From positions 248,001 through 312,000 of the forward strand of contig NZ_JAGGJA010000003.1 of the NCBI RefSeq assembly GCF_026229185.1: a stretch of DNA of 64,000 nt, given 5' to 3'. The notes under the pieces were generated by a model, which saw nothing but the letters and a program-made list of their open reading frames with translations, searched no databases and was not told the DNA's origin. Each line of letters starts with the position of its first letter. Position 1 is the stretch's first letter. Shown here one piece after another: positions 27,988 to 36,143 of this stretch. Origin of the DNA: Fodinibius salsisoli (lineage in GTDB: Bacteria; Bacteroidota; Rhodothermia; Balneolales; Balneolaceae). Made by a program: the position numbers and the translations under genes.

Positions 27988-28727
27988 AATGACTCCTGTA
28001 ATATTTGTTCAAAGATGGCATCTGAGGTACGATCCTTTAATCCCTCAACATGGAACTTGAGATACCGATCTAATTTATCTATCAATGCCTTTAGCTCTCC
28101 CCTTTCAAATGGTATATCAAATAATTTAGAACTTTTTGACTGGAGCGCAATAGCTAAAAACCTAAATTGATTAGGGGTTAACTTGTATGCGTGTGATGAA
28201 ACACTCTCCGTAGTTATTAAACCCGATTCGAGGTTTAAATAGTTCATTTTATCCGAACGGCCGGCATGGTCTACCTGCAGGCCAATACCAACAAGGGTAG
28301 CTAATCGAATCTGTAGGTAGGGGAAAATAAGCGGCGGATGAATCTCGGTTTCATCCAGCCAGTGCAACATTTTTTGGGAGAAGTTGAAGAGGGGTTTATT
28401 GACTTCGTTTTCGTGCAGCAGCTGGCTGATAAGCTCAATTGCGGAAGTCATTGTCGCCATCTTCTCAAAATCAATGCGCAAGTTCATCAACTTTTCGAGA
28501 TAACTCGCCTCCGAAAGTATCTGTACTGAACGAGAAGATTTATAGTAGTAAATGACATCCAGCAGATTGCCTATTTCAATGAGCCCGGAAAATTTATTCT
28601 TGGGCTTTTTAGCACCACGAACCATCAGCGCAATTTTACCATGTTCACGAGTGAACATGGTAACAATCTTGCTTGATTCCTGGTAGTCTACCGTTTTAAA
28701 TATTATAGCCTCGGTATGCGTAATCAT
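27984..28727 (-). CDS. recO: DNA repair protein RecO
   Basis: 247 residues. The N-terminal OB fold shows the RecO pattern: TEAIIFKTVDYQESSKIVTM, FTREHGKIALMVRGAKKPKN and LLDVIYYYKSSRSVQIL. The C-terminal helical part lacks a clear zinc-binding Cys set. RecO loads RecA on SSB-coated single strands with RecR in the RecFOR pathway. It overlaps the HtrA gene by 4 bp. Confidence 0.95.
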   Translation of the reverse strand: MITHTEAIIFKTVDYQESSKIVTMFTREHGKIALMVRGAKKPKNKFSGLIEIGNLLDVIYYYKSSRSVQILSEASYLEKLMNLRIDFEKMATMTSAIELISQLLHENEVNKPLFNFSQKMLHWLDETEIHPPLIFPYLQIRLATLVGIGLQVDHAGRSDKMNYLNLESGLITTESVSSHAYKLTPNQFRFLAIALQSKSSKLFDIPFERGELKALIDKLDRYLKFHVEGLKDRTSDAIFEQILQESL

Positions 28728-28804
28728 TCCTTTTCTTATTCATGGCATTAATAATCCATCTACAGAAAAGGAAGTATAGTACCGGTAGAAATGCAACAAC
28801 AATT

Positions 28805-29440
28805 TTAATTTCCGGTACCCGTCAACTGTATCGATTTAACCGGCCTGTTATTTAACGCAGAGTTATTGATCGGCTTCAGTTTTTGAGTTGACTCCTGGAT
28901 GAGGGCCTCAAAGTCGCTGTTATTCATTTGGTCTTCAAAATGGATAACATTTTCTCGATCAACCCACGGTGTTACCTTTTTCGCGGCTGCAGAAGTAACT
29001 TTGAGAGCTTCGAAATTAATATTATTCAGCTGGAAATCGCTACTGCCGGAGGCAACTTGCGATTGTGAAGGAGCAGCCGATATCCTTGATCTGCGAGAAT
29101 CGTCGGTTACACTACCGCCCATATAAAACCATGTGCCTCCTGCCCCAATCGTCAATGCCAGCGTAGCTGCCACTGCGTACTTGAAAACAGGGTTAAGAGT
29201 TTTCTGGGACTCTCGATTTTTTTCGGCCTGCTCAGCAGCCTGTTTTAAAATATTGTTCGAGAGCTCAGATGGAGGGTCCTTGCGGGGAAGCTTGTCTAAT
29301 TTTTTTAGCGTCTGCCGCATACTTTCGACCTCGATTAGAAGGTTTTCGTCCTCCATCATTGCTCGTTCCATCAGTAGCTCCTCAGAAGGATCCATCTCCT
29401 TCATCAGATACCGAATGCAATCATTATCCTCGTTGCGCAT
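28805..29440 (-). CDS. anti-sigma-factor-like membrane protein, partner of ECF sigma
   Basis: 211 residues from the ATG at 29440, which overlaps the sigma gene by 17 bp; an in-frame ATG at 29473 would overlap by 50. The N-terminal cytoplasmic part (MKEMDPSEELLMERAMMEDENLL) resembles short zinc-less anti-sigma domains. One membrane helix is at about 100-117 (AVAATLALTIGAGGTWFYM), followed by a periplasmic part with no family I recognise. Position right after an ECF sigma gene is the main evidence that it holds the sigma inactive. Confidence 0.75.
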   Translation of the reverse strand: MRNEDNDCIRYLMKEMDPSEELLMERAMMEDENLLIEVESMRQTLKKLDKLPRKDPPSELSNNILKQAAEQAEKNRESQKTLNPVFKYAVAATLALTIGAGGTWFYMGGSVTDDSRRSRISAAPSQSQVASGSSDFQLNNINFEALKVTSAAAKKVTPWVDRENVIHFEDQMNNSDFEALIQESTQKLKPINNSALNNRPVKSIQLTGTGN

Positions 29441-30071
29441 AGTTTTGTTCTTCTTGTTCTTTTTCTTTATCAAAAAGTTTTCGAAGATTTATCAACGCAT
29501 ACCGCATTCTTCCGAGTGCAGTATTGATGGATACGTTCGTCAAATCAGCAATTTCCTTAAACGGCATTTCATAATAATGACGCAGCATTACTACTTGACG
29601 TTGTTCCTCAGGAAGATCACTTATATGTTTCATCAGACTATTTTTAATTTCATCTTTTTCAAGCTGTTCCTGTGCGCTGACAAGATCTTCATCAGGCAAA
29701 CGATCATAGAAATCAGTGTTTGATTCCTTGTCGTAGTTAGAACTAACGTCCACGAACCGTTTTTGTTTTCTTAAATAATCAATTGTTGCATTATGGGCTA
29801 TTCTCATCACCCAGGCAATCCATTTACCCTGCTCATTATAGGTGTCATCCATCTTAGTAATGACCTTGGTAAACGTCTCCTGGAAGATGTCATCAGCCTT
29901 GCCGGCACTACCTACCATACTGTAGATATAGGAATAAATCTTCGTCTGATGACGATTCATCAACTCGCTGAATGCCTGTTCGTCCCCATTTTGGCGATAA
30001 AAACGAACCAGATCCTTATCATCCAGCTGTTTATATTTCTTACTGATATGTTTGGATTGTTCAAGCTTCAT
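29424..30071 (-). CDS. ECF-type RNA polymerase sigma factor
   Basis: 215 residues. Region 2 carries DDIFQETFTKVITKMD and WIAWVMRIAHNATIDYLRKQKR; region 4 has LPEEQRQVVMLRHYYEMPFKEIADLTN and SINTALGRMRYALINLRK. This is a sigma-70 family ECF factor for envelope or stress genes. It is followed immediately by its putative anti-sigma. No SusC/FecR-type transducer is next to it, so it is probably a general stress type. Confidence 0.95.
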   Translation of the reverse strand: MKLEQSKHISKKYKQLDDKDLVRFYRQNGDEQAFSELMNRHQTKIYSYIYSMVGSAGKADDIFQETFTKVITKMDDTYNEQGKWIAWVMRIAHNATIDYLRKQKRFVDVSSNYDKESNTDFYDRLPDEDLVSAQEQLEKDEIKNSLMKHISDLPEEQRQVVMLRHYYEMPFKEIADLTNVSINTALGRMRYALINLRKLFDKEKEQEEQNYAQRG

Positions 30072-30316
30072 AATTTCCTCACGCCTGATTTAAGAATTTT
30101 TAGTCTTCGATGCAACTAATTTTTGCAATTAGACGCATTATATTGACCTCATCTTACTTTCAGAACAAATTTTACTGCTGTTATGATTCATCTGTTTAAT
30201 TGTATCACTAATGAATACGTATAACATCCAATATTGTTCCGTTTCAGTCAATGTCTATTTCCATTGTATGTAATGAACAACTCGATGTATATCACATGAT
30301 GATGTGATGCCGACAA

Positions 30317-32170
30317 TTAGGCCTCTGTGTGAAAGTAATCATACACCCGTTGACCCATTTTATTCCCAACTTCCTCTTGTAATACGTCAATATCTGCTTT
30401 TTGGATTGATTTTACGGATCCAAATTTTGTTAACATTTTTTGAGCAGTTTTTTCTCCAATGCCCTTAATTTGGGTTAATTCGGTCTGTATGGTTCGTTTT
30501 GAGCGTTTATTTCGGTGGAAAGAAATCGCAAAGCGGTGTGCCTCGTCTCTCACACGCTGCAATAGCTTCAGGGCCGATGATTTTTTGGGAATCATAATGG
30601 ACTGCGAGCGCCCCGGTACAAATACTTCCTCGAGTCGTTTGGCCAGCCCAATAATCTCACACTGCCCGTAAAAGCCGATCTCTTTTAATGCTTCTACCGC
30701 ACTGCTAAGCTGCCCCTTGCCCCCATCCACGACAATTAAATCGGGAACTTGCTGCTTTTCGTTCATAACCCGCTTGTAGCGCCGGCTAAGCACTTCTTTC
30801 ATGGAGGCAAAGTCGTCGGGGCCTTCCACCGTTTTGATATTAAACCGCTTGTATTCGCTTTTTCTTGTTCGCGCATCCACAAAACAGACCATGGAAGCCA
30901 CCGGATCACTGCCCTGCAGGTTCGAGTTATCAAAACATTCAATGCGCCGTGGCAGCCGATCCAGGTCGAGATGCTCTTTCAGTTCTTTTACAGAATGCGG
31001 GATACGCTTTCGGGCCGCTTTTTCCTTTTCCAGCTTACGCTCTCCCAGCAAGAGCTTGGCATTCGACAGGGCCATCCGAATCATTTTGGCCTTTTCTCCA
31101 CGCTGTGGGCGGTGGATCCGTACTTTTCGTCCACGTTCTTCCCAGAGATATTGGGCAAGAGGTTCATCATTCACAAGGTCGTCGCTTACGTACACTTCAT
31201 CTGGTATTCCACCCGCATGTTGCCCTGTGTAATAATCTTCTACAAATGACTGCAACATCTCTCCTTTCTCCAGATGCTTGATATTCTTAAGGAAGCGGTG
31301 GAATTTACTAATCAGCTTTCCTTCGCGTACTTTAAATAGCACACCACATGCTTCCGATATTTCTTCATCTACTTTAATGGCAAAGAGATCACGGTCTACT
31401 TTTTTATCGGCCACCATCTTCATCTTACGGCTGTATTTTTGTACCGCCCGGAGGCTATCCCTGATACGCGCAGCCTTCTCAAATTCGAGGGCTTCGGATG
31501 CTATCGACATCTCTTCTTTGAGGTCCCGGATCAAGGCATCCGTCCGGCCGTTCAACATCCGCTCCACTTTATAAATCGTCTCTTGGTATTCTTCCATGTC
31601 CCAATCACCGGAACAGCTTTCCAGATAATCATCAAAGCAAGAATGCCATTGGGGGGCGCCTTTAGTCCGGTCTACATTTTTTCGGGAAACGGCGCATGTA
31701 CAGAGCCCAAAAGCTTTTCGCATCGTTTCCAGCATCCGCTTCATGTGCATAACGCTGTCGTAGGGACCGAAATACTTACTGCCATCATTGATGACGGTTC
31801 GCGTTGGATAAACCCGGGGACGATCGTCATTGGTCACGCAGATATATGGATAGGATTTGTCGTCCCTATACATCACGTTATAACGAGGCTGATGTTCTTT
31901 AATCAGGTTATTTTCCAAGATTAAAGCCTCGGCCTCAGAATCCGTCACAATGACTTCCAGATCCTTGATCTTTTTCACCATTACACGAATGCGACCGTCG
32001 TGCCCCCCCGATTCCTGAAAATAAGATCGCACCCTGTTACGCAGCCGCTTGGCTTTGCCAATATACAATCGCCGATCCTTACGATCTTTAAACATATATA
32101 CACCCGGCGAAAGCGGCAGATGGTCTACCTTCTCCTTCACATCTATGTTTGCAGAACTTGTGCTCATCAA
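30317..32170 (-). CDS. uvrC: excinuclease ABC subunit C
   Basis: 617 residues. GIY-YIG nuclease at about 17-95 (SPGVYMFKDRKDRRLYIGKAK), UVR motif at about 205-240 (EALEFEKAARIRDSL), an RNase-H-like second nuclease domain (RRIECFDNSNLQG and VVDGGKGQL), and a C-terminal helix-hairpin-helix pair (TQIKGIGEKTAQKML). It makes both incisions in nucleotide excision repair. The start could be Met2. It is divergent from the GH16 gene, with a hairpin between them at 32213-32249. Confidence 0.97.
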   Translation of the reverse strand: MMSTSSANIDVKEKVDHLPLSPGVYMFKDRKDRRLYIGKAKRLRNRVRSYFQESGGHDGRIRVMVKKIKDLEVIVTDSEAEALILENNLIKEHQPRYNVMYRDDKSYPYICVTNDDRPRVYPTRTVINDGSKYFGPYDSVMHMKRMLETMRKAFGLCTCAVSRKNVDRTKGAPQWHSCFDDYLESCSGDWDMEEYQETIYKVERMLNGRTDALIRDLKEEMSIASEALEFEKAARIRDSLRAVQKYSRKMKMVADKKVDRDLFAIKVDEEISEACGVLFKVREGKLISKFHRFLKNIKHLEKGEMLQSFVEDYYTGQHAGGIPDEVYVSDDLVNDEPLAQYLWEERGRKVRIHRPQRGEKAKMIRMALSNAKLLLGERKLEKEKAARKRIPHSVKELKEHLDLDRLPRRIECFDNSNLQGSDPVASMVCFVDARTRKSEYKRFNIKTVEGPDDFASMKEVLSRRYKRVMNEKQQVPDLIVVDGGKGQLSSAVEALKEIGFYGQCEIIGLAKRLEEVFVPGRSQSIMIPKKSSALKLLQRVRDEAHRFAISFHRNKRSKRTIQTELTQIKGIGEKTAQKMLTKFGSVKSIQKADIDVLQEEVGNKMGQRVYDYFHTEA

Positions 32171-32212
32171 TTACTATTTATTTTTATCATTCTTTCGTCC
32201 GAACATTAACAA

Positions 32213-32249
32213 AAAGATAAAACCATGCAATCCACGCGGTTTTATCTTT
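32213..32249. promoter_or_regulatory. 12-bp inverted repeat between uvrC and GH16
   Basis: AAAGATAAAACC (32213-32224) and its exact complement GGTTTTATCTTT (32238-32249), 13-nt spacer. It lies 25 bp before the GH16 start and 42 bp before the uvrC start on the other strand. It could be an operator for one of the genes or an attenuating hairpin in the GH16 leader. Confidence 0.55.
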
Positions 32250-32274
32250 ATCGTAACTAATAGCCACTGAATCT

Positions 32275-33132
32275 ATGTCAATACAGTCGATTATTCAATG
32301 GATGATGATCGGTATTTCCATTGTTTTACTTTCTGGTCAGTCTGCAGCTAATTTACAAAATAGAGGGATGTCCTTACAACCTGCAACTCCGGATAATTAC
32401 GAATTGGTATGGTCTGATGAGTTTGATTATGAGGGCTTACCGGATGATTCGAAGTGGAGCTATGATGTCGGCGATGGGTGCCCCGATTTATGCGGTTGGG
32501 GAAATAATGAACAACAGTATTATGCCCAGAACCGGCTTGAGAATACACGGGTACAAGACGGGCATCTCATCATCACTGCTCGCAAAGAATCTTACAAAAG
32601 CGCAGCTTACACTTCAGCACGGCTGTTGACTCGCAATAAAATGGCCTGGACCTATGGACGTATAGAGGTCAAGGCCAAGCTCCCTTTGGGCCGAGGAACC
32701 TGGCCCGCAATCTGGATGCTCCCGGAAGAATGGGTTTACGGCGGATGGCCTTCAAGCGGAGAGATTGACATTATGGAGCACGTGGGACACGAACCTAACC
32801 GTATTTATGCAACGGCTCACACCGAGGCCTTCAACCACAGCGATGGTACCCAAAACACGGATACCCTCCGCGTGCCGGATGCCGAGCACCGTTTTCACCG
32901 GTATGCTATTGAATGGACCCCGGATGCCATCACCTGGTTTGTTGATGACAAACAGTATGCGGTCTTTAAAAATCGCCGGCAGACTTATAAGGAATGGCCC
33001 TTCGACCAACCCTTTCACCTGATTCTCAATATTGCGGTCGGCGGCAACTGGGGAGGTCAGGAAGGTATTGATGATACGATCTGGCCCCAAGAGATGGTTG
33101 TTGACTACGTTCGCATATATCAAAAGGAATAA
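32275..33132 (+). CDS. GH16 endo-beta-glucanase (laminarinase-like)
   Basis: 285 residues. A signal peptide (about 1-25) is followed by a GH16 domain starting ELVWSDEFDYEG. The active site GEIDIMEH gives Glu163 as nucleophile, Asp165 and Glu168 as acid/base; the extra Met between is the 'beta-bulge' form typical of laminarinases. WTYGRIEVKAKLPLGRGTWP and the C-terminal VVDYVRIYQ also fit. It likely cuts beta-1,3 or mixed-linkage glucan outside the cell. A transporter operon follows 85 bp downstream, so its products may be taken up there. Confidence 0.95.
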   Translation: MSIQSIIQWMMIGISIVLLSGQSAANLQNRGMSLQPATPDNYELVWSDEFDYEGLPDDSKWSYDVGDGCPDLCGWGNNEQQYYAQNRLENTRVQDGHLIITARKESYKSAAYTSARLLTRNKMAWTYGRIEVKAKLPLGRGTWPAIWMLPEEWVYGGWPSSGEIDIMEHVGHEPNRIYATAHTEAFNHSDGTQNTDTLRVPDAEHRFHRYAIEWTPDAITWFVDDKQYAVFKNRRQTYKEWPFDQPFHLILNIAVGGNWGGQEGIDDTIWPQEMVVDYVRIYQKE

Positions 33133-33217
33133 ATCCACTCAAATATTGATAGCCACCAAAATTATATTTTACTTAATTTTTTGATAAGCGAATGGGATAG
33201 ACGGGAAATAAAGTGCC

Positions 33218-33430
33218 ATGACGAACAGAAAACGTATATTTGTGTGCCTCTTGCTGATTATTCAGGCAGGACTCATCTGGCCGGTATATGCTATCTTTAG
33301 TGGCATAAAACCCATGATCCTCGGCCTTCCCCTCTCCTTTGCCTGGATCATCTTCCTCCTGCTCTCTTCTTTTTTCCTGCTCCTCTGGTATCATTTGAGT
33401 GAACCTTCCGACTCTACTGGTGAGCGCTGA
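33218..33430 (+). CDS. DUF3311 small membrane protein
   Basis: 70 residues with two membrane helices (about 7-25 and 35-60). The segment FSGIKPMILGLPLSFAW matches the DUF3311 pattern (P-x-x-LG-x-P). These proteins are nearly always encoded just before a sodium/solute symporter, as here, where the stop and next start share one base (TGATG). It is thought to be a small accessory subunit of the symporter. Confidence 0.85.
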   Translation: MTNRKRIFVCLLLIIQAGLIWPVYAIFSGIKPMILGLPLSFAWIIFLLLSSFFLLLWYHLSEPSDSTGER

Positions 33431-34908
33431 TGGAAAGCTGGATTATCATTTTAATTATTTGCGGCATCTATCTGGCTATCACGCTGGCCATGGGTATCAT
33501 TCCCGGACTAACGGTTTCAGAAAGTGTAACTGGATTTGTGGCTGGCGACCGAAGCATGAATCTGCTCATTCTCTATTTTGTGATGGGCGCTTCCATCTTC
33601 TCTTCTTTCGCCTTTCTGGGCGGACCCGGATGGGCTTATTCGCGCGGAGCAGCGGCTTTTTACATTATCGCTTATGGCACCACCGGCATGATCCCCATCT
33701 ACTTTTTTGGTCCGAAGGTACGCCGCCTGGGCGAAAAGTATGGATTCGTGACCCAGGCAGAGATTCTAAGCGATCGTTTCAACAGTAAGACTCTCTCTGC
33801 TCTGTTGGCCATACTGAGCATCATCGTATTTATTCCCTATCTGACCCTGCAAATGAAAGGTGCTGGCTATGTGATCACCACTATCAGCGAAGGAGCCATT
33901 CCCCAGTGGATGGGCGCAGGTATTGCCTATCTGGTAGTCCTTATGTATGTCTATTTCAGCGGGGTCATGGGTGTTGGATGGACCAACACTTTTCAGGGTA
34001 TTTTTATGATGATTATTGCCTGGTTTCTGGGCTTATATTTGCCGTACAAGCTATTTGGTGGGGTTGGAGAAATGTTTACTCAAATAGCAGAAAATCCCGA
34101 TGTTACCAAAGCCATGCTCCAGGCTCCGGGACTCACGAACAGCGGCGAGCCCTGGAACTGGTGGGGATACAGCTCAGCCGTGCTGGTTTCCGCGGTTGGA
34201 TTCTCCGTTTGGCCCCATCTTTTTATGCGCGCCTTTGCCGCCGACAGCGATCGCACGATGAAGCTGACCGGGGTACTGTACCCTACCTTTCAACTTTTTT
34301 TGGTACCGATCTTGATTATCGGCTTTACAGCTATCCTTGCCTATCCCGGCGTTAGCCCGGCGGATACCATCCTGCCTCATGTACTTACGCAGCTGGACCT
34401 GCCGGTCATTATCATCGGACTGGTATGTGCAGGCACGCTGGCGGCCTCAATGTCATCCGGAGATGCCATTCTGCATTCAGCAGCTTCTATCGGCGTGCGT
34501 GACGGCCTTTCACTCTTCCTTCCCGACCGATTGACAACCGATAAAAAAGAACGATTTCATATTCGCATTTTGGTTATTCTCATTAGCCTGGTAGCTTACT
34601 ATTTTGCAGTCATTTCGGATATCCCCATCGTAAATTTGCTGCTGGGTTCGTACGGCGGAGTCGCCCAAATATTTCCGCTGGTCTTTTGCATGTTTTACTG
34701 GCAGAGAGCGAACAGGTTAGGCGCCCTGGCCGGTCTCGTCGGCGGTATTGCCACCACTATTTTCTTCCTCTTGTATCCTGAACTACGCCCTGTTCCCATG
34801 CATGAAGGCATTTATGGGCTGCTTGTCAATATTCCCTTGCTTGTTGGAGTCAGCCTGATGACCCCGCCTGAATCGAATCAACGCCTTAAACGTTATTCCA
34901 ATATCTGA
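33430..34908 (+). CDS. sodium:solute symporter family (SSS) transporter
   Basis: 492 residues, about 13 membrane helices. SSS features include VAGDRSMN and the GPGWAYSRGAAAFYII segment in the first helices, then YFSGVMGVGWTNTFQGIFM, and a later AGTLAASMSSGDAILHSAAS in which S/A/S residues line the sodium site. It co-transports an organic solute with sodium. The overlap with the DUF3311 gene on one side and with the pseudouridine synthase gene on the other (both TGATG) indicates one operon. The solute is not readable; the nearby GH16 enzyme is a weak hint of sugar. Confidence 0.93.
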   Translation: MESWIIILIICGIYLAITLAMGIIPGLTVSESVTGFVAGDRSMNLLILYFVMGASIFSSFAFLGGPGWAYSRGAAAFYIIAYGTTGMIPIYFFGPKVRRLGEKYGFVTQAEILSDRFNSKTLSALLAILSIIVFIPYLTLQMKGAGYVITTISEGAIPQWMGAGIAYLVVLMYVYFSGVMGVGWTNTFQGIFMMIIAWFLGLYLPYKLFGGVGEMFTQIAENPDVTKAMLQAPGLTNSGEPWNWWGYSSAVLVSAVGFSVWPHLFMRAFAADSDRTMKLTGVLYPTFQLFLVPILIIGFTAILAYPGVSPADTILPHVLTQLDLPVIIIGLVCAGTLAASMSSGDAILHSAASIGVRDGLSLFLPDRLTTDKKERFHIRILVILISLVAYYFAVISDIPIVNLLLGSYGGVAQIFPLVFCMFYWQRANRLGALAGLVGGIATTIFFLLYPELRPVPMHEGIYGLLVNIPLLVGVSLMTPPESNQRLKRYSNI

Positions 34909-35591
34909 TGAAAACAACCCAGACTACGCCCGACATACCAATCGTCTTTGAAGACCAACACCTGCTGATTGTAAATAAACCTGCCAATATGCTCTCGCAG
35001 GAGGATCACACCGGCGATCCGGATGTGCTCAACCTCTGCAAAGAATATCTTGCCCGCTCCAATCCGCGTAGCGGGATCCCCTTTCTTGGGTTAGTCCACC
35101 GGCTCGATCGTCCGGTTAGCGGACTCATGCTGCTGGCCAAAACGGGCCGGGCCGCCCAAAACCTATCGAAACAGATACACGACCGCACCATCCAGAAGAC
35201 GTACCAGGCCGTGGTAGAAGGCAACCCGCCGCCCAACGGTGTGCTCACGCATCACCTGTTTAAAGATCGGGACAAAAATATGGTTAGTGTTGTTGCTGCA
35301 GATCTTAAGAAAGCCAAGGAAGCTACGCTGTCATTTGCTAAAATTGCGGAGTCTGGTGGCCTCAACCTTCTGTCCATTCACTTGCAAACCGGCCGACCCC
35401 ATCAAATTCGCGTGCAGCTTGCCGAAGAAGGCTATCCCATTTGGGGCGACTATCGATACGGATCTGACCAGCCGGATGGCCGGGATATCGCCTTGCGGGC
35501 TGTTGAGCTTATTCTGAATCATCCTTCCCTCGGCGAACAGATGCAGTTTGAAGTGACGGCTCCCGACGAAGAACCCTGGAGCAGATTTTGA
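34908..35591 (+). CDS. RluA-family pseudouridine synthase
   Basis: 227 residues. The catalytic motif VHRLDRPVSGLMLLAKT contains the active Asp; it is followed by KTYQAVVEG and LQTGRPHQIRVQLAEEGYPIWGDYRYG, both RluA marks. It lacks an S4 domain, like the short RluA/TruC type. It isomerises uridine in rRNA or tRNA. Its start overlaps the symporter stop by one base (TGATG), an operon link without an obvious functional one. Confidence 0.94.
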   Translation: MKTTQTTPDIPIVFEDQHLLIVNKPANMLSQEDHTGDPDVLNLCKEYLARSNPRSGIPFLGLVHRLDRPVSGLMLLAKTGRAAQNLSKQIHDRTIQKTYQAVVEGNPPPNGVLTHHLFKDRDKNMVSVVAADLKKAKEATLSFAKIAESGGLNLLSIHLQTGRPHQIRVQLAEEGYPIWGDYRYGSDQPDGRDIALRAVELILNHPSLGEQMQFEVTAPDEEPWSRF

Positions 35592-35663
35592 AGAAACTAC
35601 TGTTAATAAAAAGTCCATTACTAGCTCGGGAACTCATTATCGCGGCTAAGCGGGGCACACCAT

Positions 35664-35685
35664 ACTCATCCGATGAGTGATACCA
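35664..35685. repeat. CTCATC-GATGAG palindrome, same as 7283-7304
   Basis: ACTCATCCGATGAGT followed by GATACCA, identical over 22 bp to the copy at 7283-7304. Both are in convergent intergenic regions. Confidence 0.75.
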
Positions 35686-35986
35686 GCCTATTTTCCATTT
35701 AAGCCTCTTGTCACAAGCTCCTCTGAGTGACAGAGATCGATAAAGAAATAAATTCTTCCTACATGTCTCTGATCTGATTGATACTCCTTTTTCTTCATTC
35801 TCCGTTCCCTGAATCCTCATCGGATGATTTATCCAGGCAATATCTACTTAACTTTTTGTATAAGGTGCAGGCCAGTTTAAAAGTGGTCCAGGCCGCCTAG
35901 ATATAGTCAGCTGTCGTAAGTATCTCGCTAGTAACAATACATTAGCACGATCGGACGCTCGCGCCATTGGCCCATGGAGATCTTAA

Positions 35987-36015
35987 ACTGTTCCAAGTCA
36001 CAAACTTGAAACAGT
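35987..36015. terminator. hairpin ACTGTTCCAAGT/ACTTGAAACAGT
   Basis: 12-bp arms with one mismatch and a 5-nt loop. Located between convergent genes, 128 bp past the clc stop. Part of it (ACAAACTTGAAAC) recurs inverted at 7362-7374. It may be a terminator for the clc transcript, but there is no strong U-run. Confidence 0.4.
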
Positions 36016-36143
36016 AGGTTACTGCTAATTCCCATCCTAAAATCTTAGCACTTTGGACTTAAGGCTTTTAACATTCCAATTCCTATTTTTTCATTCTTAA
36101 TTCTTTAATCCCTAAACCTACATCTTGGACCCTGAATGTTTAT

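Larger units (their letters stand above)
35592..36143. other. convergent intergenic region with several palindromes
   Basis: 552 bp between rluA-like and clc genes, which converge. It contains the CTCATC palindrome at 35664-35685, a related CCTCATCGGATGATTTAT at 35815-35832, and a hairpin at 35987-36015 (ACTGTTCCAAGT/ACTTGAAACAGT). The first and last of these share sequence with the 7126-7486 region. No open frame of coding character is seen. Confidence 0.6.

Noticed and set aside
30749-31281. Several 100-166 codon plus-strand frames opposite uvrC
   Set aside because: uvrC motifs run through the whole region on the minus strand; the opposite frames lack any recognisable domain.
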